Below, one piece after another: positions 40,611-48,704 of a DNA stretch of 64,000 nucleotides. The position numbers were made by a program, and so were the translations under genes. A model generated the notes under the pieces. It saw only the letters and a program-made list of their open reading frames with translations. It made no database searches and had not been told where the DNA came from. Position 1 is the stretch's first letter; the number at the start of each line of letters is the position of its first letter. The stretch comes from Hyphomicrobiaceae bacterium (GTDB taxonomy: Bacteria; Pseudomonadota; Alphaproteobacteria; Rhizobiales; Xanthobacteraceae), in the NCBI GenBank assembly GCA_947472885.1, contig CANJBX010000009.1, forward strand, positions 1-64,000, given 5' to 3'.

Positions 40611-42476
40611 ATGACCACCATTCCGCTGCTCGGAATTTCAACGCAGGCGCTGTTCAGCCAGCTTCTTGTCGGCCTCATCAATGGCTCGTTCTACGCCATG
40701 ATGAGTCTCGGCCTCGCGGTGATTTTCGGGTTGTTGAATGTCGTGAATTTTGTTCACGGCGTGCAATACATGATGGGCGCGTTCGCCGCGTGGCTGCTGC
40801 TGAAATATCTCGGCGTTGGCTACTGGGCAGCGCTGATTATCGCGCCGCTGGTTGTAGGCCTTGTCGGCATCGTGATCGAGCATGTGCTGCTCAAGCGCAC
40901 TTACAAGATCGACCATCTCTACGGGTTCGTCCTGACCTTTGGCCTTGCGCTCATTATCGAGGGCCTGTTCCGTGAATATTTCGGCGCGGCGGGTCTGCCC
41001 TACAGCATTCCCGAAACGCTGCGCGGCGTGCAGGACGTCGGCTTCATGTACCTGCCGATCTATCGCGGCTGGGTGATCATCGCCTCGACGCTGATCTGCT
41101 TCGGCACCTGGTATGTCATCGAGCGTACGCGGCTTGGCGCTTATCTGCGCGCGGCGACGGAAAATCCGACCTTGGTGCGGGCCTTCGGCATCAACGTGCC
41201 GCGCATGGTGATGCTGACCTATGGCGCAGGCGCGGCGCTGGCGGCGCTGGCCGGCGTACTGGCCGCGCCGATTTATCCTGTCTCACCGCAGATGGGCACC
41301 AATCTCATCATTATCGTGTTTGCCGTGGTCGTGATCGGCGGCATGGGTTCGATCTTTGGCGCGATCATTTCCGGCTTCGCGCTCGGTCTGATCGAAGGTC
41401 TGACCAAGGTCATCTATCCGCAGGCGTCCAGCATCGTGATTTTTGTCATCATGGCGATTGTCTTGCTGATCCGGCCGGCGGGACTTTTTGGCCGGGTCGC
41501 CGACGCGCAGACCAATGCATTTTCCGCGGAACGTTCGCGCGTACGGCCGGGTGCGTGGGTGAAGTATGCGATGGCGGCATTGATCGCCGCGACATTCGTT
41601 GCGCCTTTTGTGTTCTACCCGTTGTTCCTGATGAAGGCTTATTGTTACGCGCTGTTCGCGCTGTCGTTTGCACTGCTTGCCGGTCACGCGGGGTTGCTGT
41701 CATTCGGTCATGCTGCCTACTTCGGCAGCGCTGCCTACGTCGCGGCCTATGCGCTGAAGTCCTGGAACGTCACGCCGGAAATCGCGATTCTGATCGCCAC
41801 AGCGTTCGCCACCCTGCTCGGTCTTGTGTTTGGCTGGCTCGCCATCCGGCGCCAGGGCATCTACTTCGCCATGGTGACTTTGGCGCTGGCGCAGATGGTC
41901 TATTTCGTCGCACTGCAGACGCCGTACAGCGGTGGCGAGGATGGCTTGCAGTTCAACCTGCGCGGACGGCTGTTCGGGCTGATTGATCTCGATCAGCCGC
42001 TGACCGCCTACTATTTCGTATTGGCGGTGTTTCTGGGCGGTGCGTTTCTGGTCTGGCGCACGATCCGTTCGCCGTTCGGGCAGATCCTGCAGGCCGTTTC
42101 ACAGAACGAGCCGCGTGCCACGTCACTCGGTCACAAGGCCGAGCATTACAAGCTGATGGCTTTCGTATTGTCGGCAGCACTTGCCGGACTTGCGGGCTCG
42201 ACCAAATCCGTTGTCGTAAAGTTTGCTTCGCTTGCCGACGTTCATTTCTCACTGTCGGGCGAAGTGTTGCTGATGGCGCTGATCGGCGGCGTCAGCACGT
42301 TGCTCGGTCCTGTGATAGGCGCTTTCCTGATCACGGCAGTGCATGACTATCTCGCCACCACCGGATCGTGGGTTACGATCATCGAGGGCGCGGTGTTTGT
42401 CATTTGCGTACTGGCGTTTCGCCGCGGCATTGTCGGCGTCGCGCAAGATGCGATGCGGTGGTTTACTCGAGCTTGA
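40611..42476 (+). CDS. Fused LivH-LivM branched-chain amino-acid-type ABC transporter permease
   Basis: N-half LivH-like (LLVGLINGSFYAMMSLGLAVIFGLLNVVNFVHG); C-half LivM-like (CYALFALSFALLAGHAGLLSFGHAAYFGSAAYVAAYAL). Confidence 0.94.
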   Translation: MTTIPLLGISTQALFSQLLVGLINGSFYAMMSLGLAVIFGLLNVVNFVHGVQYMMGAFAAWLLLKYLGVGYWAALIIAPLVVGLVGIVIEHVLLKRTYKIDHLYGFVLTFGLALIIEGLFREYFGAAGLPYSIPETLRGVQDVGFMYLPIYRGWVIIASTLICFGTWYVIERTRLGAYLRAATENPTLVRAFGINVPRMVMLTYGAGAALAALAGVLAAPIYPVSPQMGTNLIIIVFAVVVIGGMGSIFGAIISGFALGLIEGLTKVIYPQASSIVIFVIMAIVLLIRPAGLFGRVADAQTNAFSAERSRVRPGAWVKYAMAALIAATFVAPFVFYPLFLMKAYCYALFALSFALLAGHAGLLSFGHAAYFGSAAYVAAYALKSWNVTPEIAILIATAFATLLGLVFGWLAIRRQGIYFAMVTLALAQMVYFVALQTPYSGGEDGLQFNLRGRLFGLIDLDQPLTAYYFVLAVFLGGAFLVWRTIRSPFGQILQAVSQNEPRATSLGHKAEHYKLMAFVLSAALAGLAGSTKSVVVKFASLADVHFSLSGEVLLMALIGGVSTLLGPVIGAFLITAVHDYLATTGSWVTIIEGAVFVICVLAFRRGIVGVAQDAMRWFTRA

Positions 42477-43449
42477 GGTTGGCCGCGTCGACAACGCCGC
42501 GCCACATTTTCGTTTCGCGCTCGATCACCGCCGCGAATTCCTGCGACGTGCTGCCGACGGTGTCGGTCGCCATGGCGCGGAATTTCTGCTGCACGTCCGG
42601 CTTCTTCATGATGCGCTGAATTTCGGTCTCCAGCCGCTTCGCGATAGGTGCAGGCGTGCCGGCCGGCGCGAATACGCCGCTCCACAATCCCACCAGCACG
42701 TCGGGGAAACCCGCTTCTGCCATGGTCGGCACGTTTGGCAATTCCTGCATTCGCTTGGCTGCGGTGACGGCAAGCGCGCGCAGCTTGCCGCCTTCAATTT
42801 GCGGAATGGCCGGCGGCGGATCGACGATGGTGATGCTCGACTGGCCGCCCATGACGCCCAGCACCATTTCATGGCCGCTCTTGTAGGGGATCGCCTGGAT
42901 CGGTGCGCCGGACTTCAGCTTGAACAGCTCGGTCGCCAGCGTGAACGCCGTCGATGAGGTCCCGTAATTCGACTTTTCCGGGTTAGCCTTGGCCCAGGTG
43001 ACGAATTCCTTGACGGTCTTGGCCGGATGGTCGGGATTGATGGCCATCAGCAGCGGGAATTCCGCGACCATCGAGATCGGGATAAAATCGCGCAGCGTCT
43101 GATAGGGCAGCTTTTCAACGACCGCGACCGAGAGCGCCATGGCGCCACTGGCGCCGATCAGGAGGGTATAGCCGTCGGCCGGCTGGCCTTTGACGTATTC
43201 GACGGAAACACGCCCTCCTGCGCCCACCTTATTCTCGACGACGACAGGCTGGCCGAGAGCGACCTGCAATTCCTGCGCGAGAATGCGGGCGATCATGTCG
43301 TTGCCGCCGCCGGCAGCGAAACCGACGATCAGCTTGATAGTGCGGCTGGGATAGGCTTCCTGCGCCGAGGTGACGCGCGGCAGGACGGGAATCAGCGCCG
43401 CGGTCATCAGCGCCAGTGCGACGGATATGCGTTTTCCCGCTATCATCAT
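42463..43449 (-). CDS. Bug-family (TctC-like) tripartite tricarboxylate transporter substrate-binding protein
   Basis: YPSRTIKLIVGFAAGGGNDMIARILAQELQ, VVENKVGAGGRVSVEYVKGQPADGYTLLIGASG; its 3' end overlaps the permease 3' end by 14 nt. Confidence 0.93.
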   Translation of the reverse strand: MMIAGKRISVALALMTAALIPVLPRVTSAQEAYPSRTIKLIVGFAAGGGNDMIARILAQELQVALGQPVVVENKVGAGGRVSVEYVKGQPADGYTLLIGASGAMALSVAVVEKLPYQTLRDFIPISMVAEFPLLMAINPDHPAKTVKEFVTWAKANPEKSNYGTSSTAFTLATELFKLKSGAPIQAIPYKSGHEMVLGVMGGQSSITIVDPPPAIPQIEGGKLRALAVTAAKRMQELPNVPTMAEAGFPDVLVGLWSGVFAPAGTPAPIAKRLETEIQRIMKKPDVQQKFRAMATDTVGSTSQEFAAVIERETKMWRGVVDAANLKLE

Positions 43450-43645
43450 GGCGGTTCTCCCAATTTTGTTTCTATTCGTTGCCCACAGGATACAGCGCCG
43501 GCGGGAAGTGGTCATCTGGTATTCCATATCTCGCCGGAAATCCGGTGGGCGACCTTTCCACGGCGACGATTTAGGCCCAAAGTTTCCCTCGCGGCGGGCC
43601 CAAATCCGGGGTTTAGTGCGCCCGGCTTGGGGGCCTGTCCGTTAG

Positions 43646-45046
43646 TTGAGTTGGGTTGTTATGTGTGGGTTGATGCGTGCGCGGGTCGTCGCGATAGCGT
43701 TGTCTTTGCTTGGCGCTGCCAGCGCCGCGCAGGGGCAGACTCTATCCGAAGCCATGGTCCGGGCTTATCAGGGCAACCCGCAACTCAATGCAGAGCGCGC
43801 CCGCCAGCGCGCGACCGATGAAAATGTCGCACAGGCGCTTGCAGGTTACCGGCCGACACTGTCGCTTGGCCTGAGCGCGGGCCTGCAGGGCGTCCGCAAC
43901 ATGCTCCCTGAGAGCGGCGGCACCGCCAGCGCCAACCTCAAGCCGTGGTCGGCGGGCGCGACGCTGAACCAGAACCTTTTCAATGGCATGAAGACCGCCA
44001 ATCAGGTGCGTCAGGCCGAAGCGCAGGTGCAGGGCGGCCGCGAACAGTTGCGTTCAGTCGAGCAAAGCGTGCTGCTCGATACCGTGACGGCCTACATGAG
44101 CGTGCTGGCCAATCAGGGACTGGTCGAAGCGCAGAAAATCAACACGCAGTTTCTGCGTGAAACATTGCAGACGACCCACAAGCGCTACGATGCCGGTGAC
44201 GTGACGCCGACCGACGTCGCGCAGGCGGAAGCGCGCTTTAATCGCGGCATTGCCGATCGGAATAGCGCCGAAGTAAACCTCGCTGTCAGTCAGGCAACCT
44301 ATACGCAGGTCATCGGCGCGCCGCCGGGACGGTTGTCGCCGGCGGAGCCGGTGGACCGTCTGTTGCCGCGCCAGCGCGATCAGGCGCTGGGTGTCGGGCG
44401 CGTGGAAAATCCCGCGATCACGTCGGCGACCTTCGATGTCGATGCGGCGCAGCGCGCGGTGAATATCGCGGAGGCAGCACTTTATCCGACGCTCGGTGTC
44501 CAGGGCAGCGTGTCGCGCAGCGCGCAGACGGATTCGACGCTCGGCACCTCGCGCAGCGATCAGGCTTCCATCGTCGGCAATCTCAATGTGCCGGTATACG
44601 ACGGCGGTCTCGCGACCTCGCAGATACGGCAGTCGAAGGAAACGCTAGGCCAGACCCGCATCCAGCTTGACCGCATTCGCACCCAGACCGAGACAGCGGT
44701 TGTCGCGGCCTGGGCGACCAACGAAGGCTCCCGCATCGCGCTCAATGCAGCAACGTCAGAAGTGAAGGCAGCGGAGCTCGCGTTGTCGGGCGTGCAGAAG
44801 GAAGCGCAGGCCGGCCAGCGTACGACGCTCGATGTGCTCAATTCGCTGCAGGATCTCACGGCGGCGCGTTCGCGATTGATCGTGGCGCAGCGCGACCGTG
44901 TGGTGGCTTCATACACCTTGCTCAGCGCCATTGGTCGGCTGGACCACATCAGATTGGCGCTCAACACGCCGGATTACGATGCGCAGGTGCATTACAATCA
45001 GGTGCGTGACGCCTGGACCGGCGTGCGGACGCCGGACGGGCGGTAA
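43646..45046 (+). CDS. TolC family outer membrane protein
   Basis: TLSEAMVRAYQGNPQLNAERARQRATDENVAQALAGYRPTLSL; VQKEAQAGQRTTLDVLNSLQDLTAARSRLIVAQRDRVVASYTLLSAIGRL. Confidence 0.93.
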   Translation: MSWVVMCGLMRARVVAIALSLLGAASAAQGQTLSEAMVRAYQGNPQLNAERARQRATDENVAQALAGYRPTLSLGLSAGLQGVRNMLPESGGTASANLKPWSAGATLNQNLFNGMKTANQVRQAEAQVQGGREQLRSVEQSVLLDTVTAYMSVLANQGLVEAQKINTQFLRETLQTTHKRYDAGDVTPTDVAQAEARFNRGIADRNSAEVNLAVSQATYTQVIGAPPGRLSPAEPVDRLLPRQRDQALGVGRVENPAITSATFDVDAAQRAVNIAEAALYPTLGVQGSVSRSAQTDSTLGTSRSDQASIVGNLNVPVYDGGLATSQIRQSKETLGQTRIQLDRIRTQTETAVVAAWATNEGSRIALNAATSEVKAAELALSGVQKEAQAGQRTTLDVLNSLQDLTAARSRLIVAQRDRVVASYTLLSAIGRLDHIRLALNTPDYDAQVHYNQVRDAWTGVRTPDGR

Positions 45047-45075
45047 CAAAATAAATTTTGATTCTTGAGAGTGAC

Positions 45076-46380
45076 TTAGCTCGCGGAGGCGAGGAACAGG
45101 TTGCCGCGCACGATGATCCTGTCGCCGACGGAAAGACCTTCCGCCACCTGCACGGACAGGCCGCTGACCATGCCGGTCTTGATCTGGCGCAATTCGATGC
45201 TGCGGTCTTCGCGCACAACCCACACGCTCACCGTCGGGCCGTCATGGATCAGCGCTTCGCGCGGCACGGCGACGATGGTGCTTTCGGCATCGGTGAAGAT
45301 CTCGACGCTCGCCAGCATTTCCGGCTTGAGCAGGTTCTCCGCATTATTGACCGTCGCGCGTACGAGCAGACGGCGGCTGCCGGTTTCGAGCGCCGCTGAA
45401 ACGTAGTCGATCTTGGCAGCGAATATCTTGCCCGGAAGGGCGGTCAGTGAGAAATTCATGGTCTGGCCGACATTCACGCTCTGCGCATCGGTCTCGCGTA
45501 CATAGGTTGCGAGCCAAACGGTCGAGAGGTCGCCGACGATGAACACCGGATCGCTGGCGCCCGCATTGAGATACTGGCCCGGGCCGACCTTGCGCGCGAC
45601 AATGGTGCCCGCAAGCGGCGCGAGAACCGTCGTCTCGGCGCTGATCTTGCCGGTATCCTGGAATGCCGCGATCTCGTCATCGCTGCGGCCAAGCAGGCGC
45701 GCGCGATTGCGTGCAGCTTCGAACGCGGCGTCGGCGGCGCGGATATCGTTCTGCGCAGTGATGAGATCGTTCTCGGCCTTCTGCAGATCGCGCAGCGGTA
45801 CGGCCTTGGCTTCATAGAGGTCGCGATTACGCGCCACGACGGTCTGGATGAAGTTGAGCTGCGACGTCGCCTTGTTCTTCGCCGATGCCGCGGTCATCAG
45901 GTCATTGAGGCTTTGCACCGTGTCGGTGGCTTCGATGGTGAACAGCGGCTGTCCGCGTTCGACCTTGTCGCCCGGCTTGACCAGCAGTTTGGTGACGCGG
46001 CCCGAGTAGGGCGAGAAGATCGGTGTTGTCTGTTCTTCGTTGAGCGCGATCTTGCCTTCGGTCGTGCGCTCGGCACGGAACGCCTGTTGCCCGACTTGCG
46101 CGACAACGAGGTTGGTCCATTCCTGTTCGGTCGGGCGATAGCGGTTGATGGCGCGGCGATTCTGGCTCGAAATGTCGGTGTTATGTCCGGCGGCCGAATG
46201 GGTCTGCGGCATCAGCAGCACGATGGCGCCTGCAACCAGACAAACGCAGGCAGCCCCCCCCAGCATTTGCTGGCGGCGCGTCAGCGCGGACATGCGCTGG
46301 ACCAACGTCTGGAATTGCTGCTTCAACATTCCTCCTGGGGCCTGTCCGGGACCGATTTCAGAGCAGCGTTTATCGGCCAT
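45076..46380 (-). CDS. Efflux RND transporter periplasmic adaptor subunit (CusB/CzcB-like)
   Basis: FSPYSGRVTKLLVKPGDKVERGQPLFTIEATDTVQ (biotinyl-lipoyl-like), APLAGTIVARKVGPGQYLNAGASDPVFIVGDLSTVWLATYV, C-terminal VAEGLSVGDRIIVRGNLFL. Confidence 0.9.
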   Translation of the reverse strand: MADKRCSEIGPGQAPGGMLKQQFQTLVQRMSALTRRQQMLGGAACVCLVAGAIVLLMPQTHSAAGHNTDISSQNRRAINRYRPTEQEWTNLVVAQVGQQAFRAERTTEGKIALNEEQTTPIFSPYSGRVTKLLVKPGDKVERGQPLFTIEATDTVQSLNDLMTAASAKNKATSQLNFIQTVVARNRDLYEAKAVPLRDLQKAENDLITAQNDIRAADAAFEAARNRARLLGRSDDEIAAFQDTGKISAETTVLAPLAGTIVARKVGPGQYLNAGASDPVFIVGDLSTVWLATYVRETDAQSVNVGQTMNFSLTALPGKIFAAKIDYVSAALETGSRRLLVRATVNNAENLLKPEMLASVEIFTDAESTIVAVPREALIHDGPTVSVWVVREDRSIELRQIKTGMVSGLSVQVAEGLSVGDRIIVRGNLFLASAS

Positions 46381-46484
46381 AAGCCTCGTTGTTGCAGAAC
46401 TATATGGCGAACTGATTGCAAAAGAGCAAACCGGAACAGTCGTTTTTGAGGGTGGCCAAAAAGGTGGCGGTAGCCGGGTCTGCC

Positions 46485-48428
46485 CTAAAATTCGGCGTGT
46501 AGCCGGGCGGACAGGATCGAAACCGGGCCGCGGTCGGCGTTATAGGCCGGGTTTGCGATGAACTGGTAGTCGAAGGTCAGGGTCGCGCCGGTCCATAGCC
46601 CGATCAGATAATAGGTTTCGAGGATCTTTTCTTCCCGGTAGTTAAGCCGTCCATCGCCGATCAGCAGGCCAGTGCCGCCAGCCGCGAGGAAATCCCGGTG
46701 CGCGCCGGTCAGGCCGTTGACGGCGCCTGCAAGACCGATGGTGTCGTTCGGACGCTTCCAGCCGGTACCCTTGAGCGCAAGACCGCCGGCGACGCTGTGG
46801 TCAATGTCGGTGAATGACAGGACTTCGTTCTTGCCGTCGTTCCAGCTTGCCCGTGCGAACACGCCGAGGTCCTTGCTGATCGCCTGTTCGGCGTTGGTAT
46901 AGAAGCCGTTCTTCTGGCGAATCCGCCGGTCAGCAGCGATGACATCGTTGATGTCGGTTCCAGGCACGGCTGCTGCGTTTGCCACCGCGTCACGATAGTT
47001 GCCGGTACGCCCGCTGTTGGAGAATACGCCGATGCGGAATTTTCCGGGCTGGTTCTGAATCATGTAGCGCTGCTCGAATTCCGCAACACCGCCGCCACCG
47101 CCGCGAAACTCAAGCGTGTCGCTCGCGGGTGCGATCGGCACCTGGAACAGACCAGCGCGTACCGCCCAGGTCTTGCGATTCAATTCGAGTACGCCGCCGC
47201 GCGTGAAGCCCGGCAAGTCTGCGGGAAAATCGTAAGCGGCCGACGACCAGATCGACCAGTTCATGAAGTCGGCGCGTGGGTCGTGCGCATAGGTATTGGC
47301 GTCGAAGAAATCGCCGACCGCAAATCGTCCGACCGTCAAAGTGACTCGGTCGATGTCGCGCTTGCCGGCAATCTGGTTTGGTCCGTCCTCGACGCTTTCC
47401 TGCTCGCCGCCAAGCCCAAACGTTTGGCGGAAAAAATAACGCTGGGCGCGCACGCGCGGGAATTCCGCGCCGGACTTCTGCGCTTCGCCGTTGCTGAAAC
47501 CGGCAAGGCCGGTTGTTTTGCCGATGCCGAATCCCTGCGCCAATTCGGGGTTAAAATAGACTTCGCCGCCTTCCCACAACTTGCGGCCGATGAAGGCCGT
47601 CGTTGTCCAGGTCTCGCGCACCAGCCCGCGCCCGGGAAGGCTTGAAGGGCCTGCGTAGGGCGAACGGAACGGGCCGTAGCCTTGCGGCAGGAATGTCGTC
47701 TGGCCGTGAATGCTCCAGCCATCCATATCCGGTGAGGCGGCGGCGCTCGCGGAGCGAGCCGGGTTAAGCTGGTAGTTCAATCCCAGTTTGAAGAGATGAA
47801 CTTTCGGATCGACGCTGAAGGGTGTCGGAAGCGCATAGTTTTGCGAGCCGAGATCGACGTAGTTGTATTCGAACTTGCCGGTCCAGTTGCCGGTCACCGG
47901 CCATTCAAGCCCGGCGCCAACGGCCCAGCCGATATGCGTCTCGCTGTGTTCGCCAACGGTTGCGCCGTTGCTGTCGAGCTGATCGACCTTGGTCGCGCCC
48001 CATGCCAGGCCGCCAGTGACGTAGGGCAGAAACGTGCCGACCTTGTAGCCGACGCGCGGCCGCACCGTTGCGATGTAGTTGTAGCTGGTCGTGAACGGCG
48101 TGATCTGGTTTTCGAAAGGATCGCGCGGGCTGGCGAACGAGATGTCGCCTTCAATGCCCCACACCACGCGATTGTTGGTCTGGAAATTGTAGCCGAGTTG
48201 ATAACCGCCGATGTGGCCGGTGACGCTTGCCGGCAGCAGGCCGCCCTGTCCGGGAAACGGATGGGTGCCGGGTCCGAAACTGCCGCTGCCGTAACCGAAA
48301 TGTCCGCCGATGTAGAAGCCCGTCCAGTCGTACTGCGGCGCCACGGGTGCCGGGCTGCGGGCAAGTGCCGGCGCGGCCTCAAGCGCGGCCAAGCCCAGCA
48401 ATACGGGAAACAAGGACAATCGGGTCAT
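46485..48428 (-). CDS. Composite outer-membrane protein: N-terminal Omp25-like small beta-barrel fused to C-terminal OprB-like carbohydrate porin
   Basis: N-half YDWTGFYIGGHFGYGSGSF...VGYKVGTFLPYVTGGLAWGATKV...WTGKFEYNYVDLG; C-half DGWSIHGQTTFLPQGYGPFRSPYAGPSSL...FFDANTYAHDPRADFMNWSIWSSAAYDFPAD...NPAYNADRGPVSILSARLHAEF. Confidence 0.9.
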   Translation of the reverse strand: MTRLSLFPVLLGLAALEAAPALARSPAPVAPQYDWTGFYIGGHFGYGSGSFGPGTHPFPGQGGLLPASVTGHIGGYQLGYNFQTNNRVVWGIEGDISFASPRDPFENQITPFTTSYNYIATVRPRVGYKVGTFLPYVTGGLAWGATKVDQLDSNGATVGEHSETHIGWAVGAGLEWPVTGNWTGKFEYNYVDLGSQNYALPTPFSVDPKVHLFKLGLNYQLNPARSASAAASPDMDGWSIHGQTTFLPQGYGPFRSPYAGPSSLPGRGLVRETWTTTAFIGRKLWEGGEVYFNPELAQGFGIGKTTGLAGFSNGEAQKSGAEFPRVRAQRYFFRQTFGLGGEQESVEDGPNQIAGKRDIDRVTLTVGRFAVGDFFDANTYAHDPRADFMNWSIWSSAAYDFPADLPGFTRGGVLELNRKTWAVRAGLFQVPIAPASDTLEFRGGGGGVAEFEQRYMIQNQPGKFRIGVFSNSGRTGNYRDAVANAAAVPGTDINDVIAADRRIRQKNGFYTNAEQAISKDLGVFARASWNDGKNEVLSFTDIDHSVAGGLALKGTGWKRPNDTIGLAGAVNGLTGAHRDFLAAGGTGLLIGDGRLNYREEKILETYYLIGLWTGATLTFDYQFIANPAYNADRGPVSILSARLHAEF

Positions 48429-48704
48429 GAAGTCAGTCGCGCAGCTAGATGGGACAGATCATATATTTGCAGCGAGTCTGACCCTGCTTTTGGCTGTGTA
48501 ACAACCGAATGACAACAGCTAAACTCTTGTTCCAACTCATTCGCATTTGCAGAAACCGCGAAATTGTGTGTACCGGCTGCATCAGCGAGGCGCTGGCGGG
48601 TTGCGGACGATGAAGACGGCAGCCGACGCTGACAACGGCCGCTGTACACAAGCAGCGGACGCATTTCAGATTTGTGGCAGCCTTTTAGGGAGTCGGAATG
48701 GGGG

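Noticed and set aside
38677-40641. 654-aa minus-strand ORF across the CoA-transferase and flavin reductase genes
   Set aside because: Antisense shadow of two well-supported genes; no recognisable domain.
47085-47105. Gly-rich GGGGG stretch (ccgccgccaccgccgc) in the intact composite porin as a variable repeat
   Set aside because: Only a few imperfect triplets, not a convincing tandem array.
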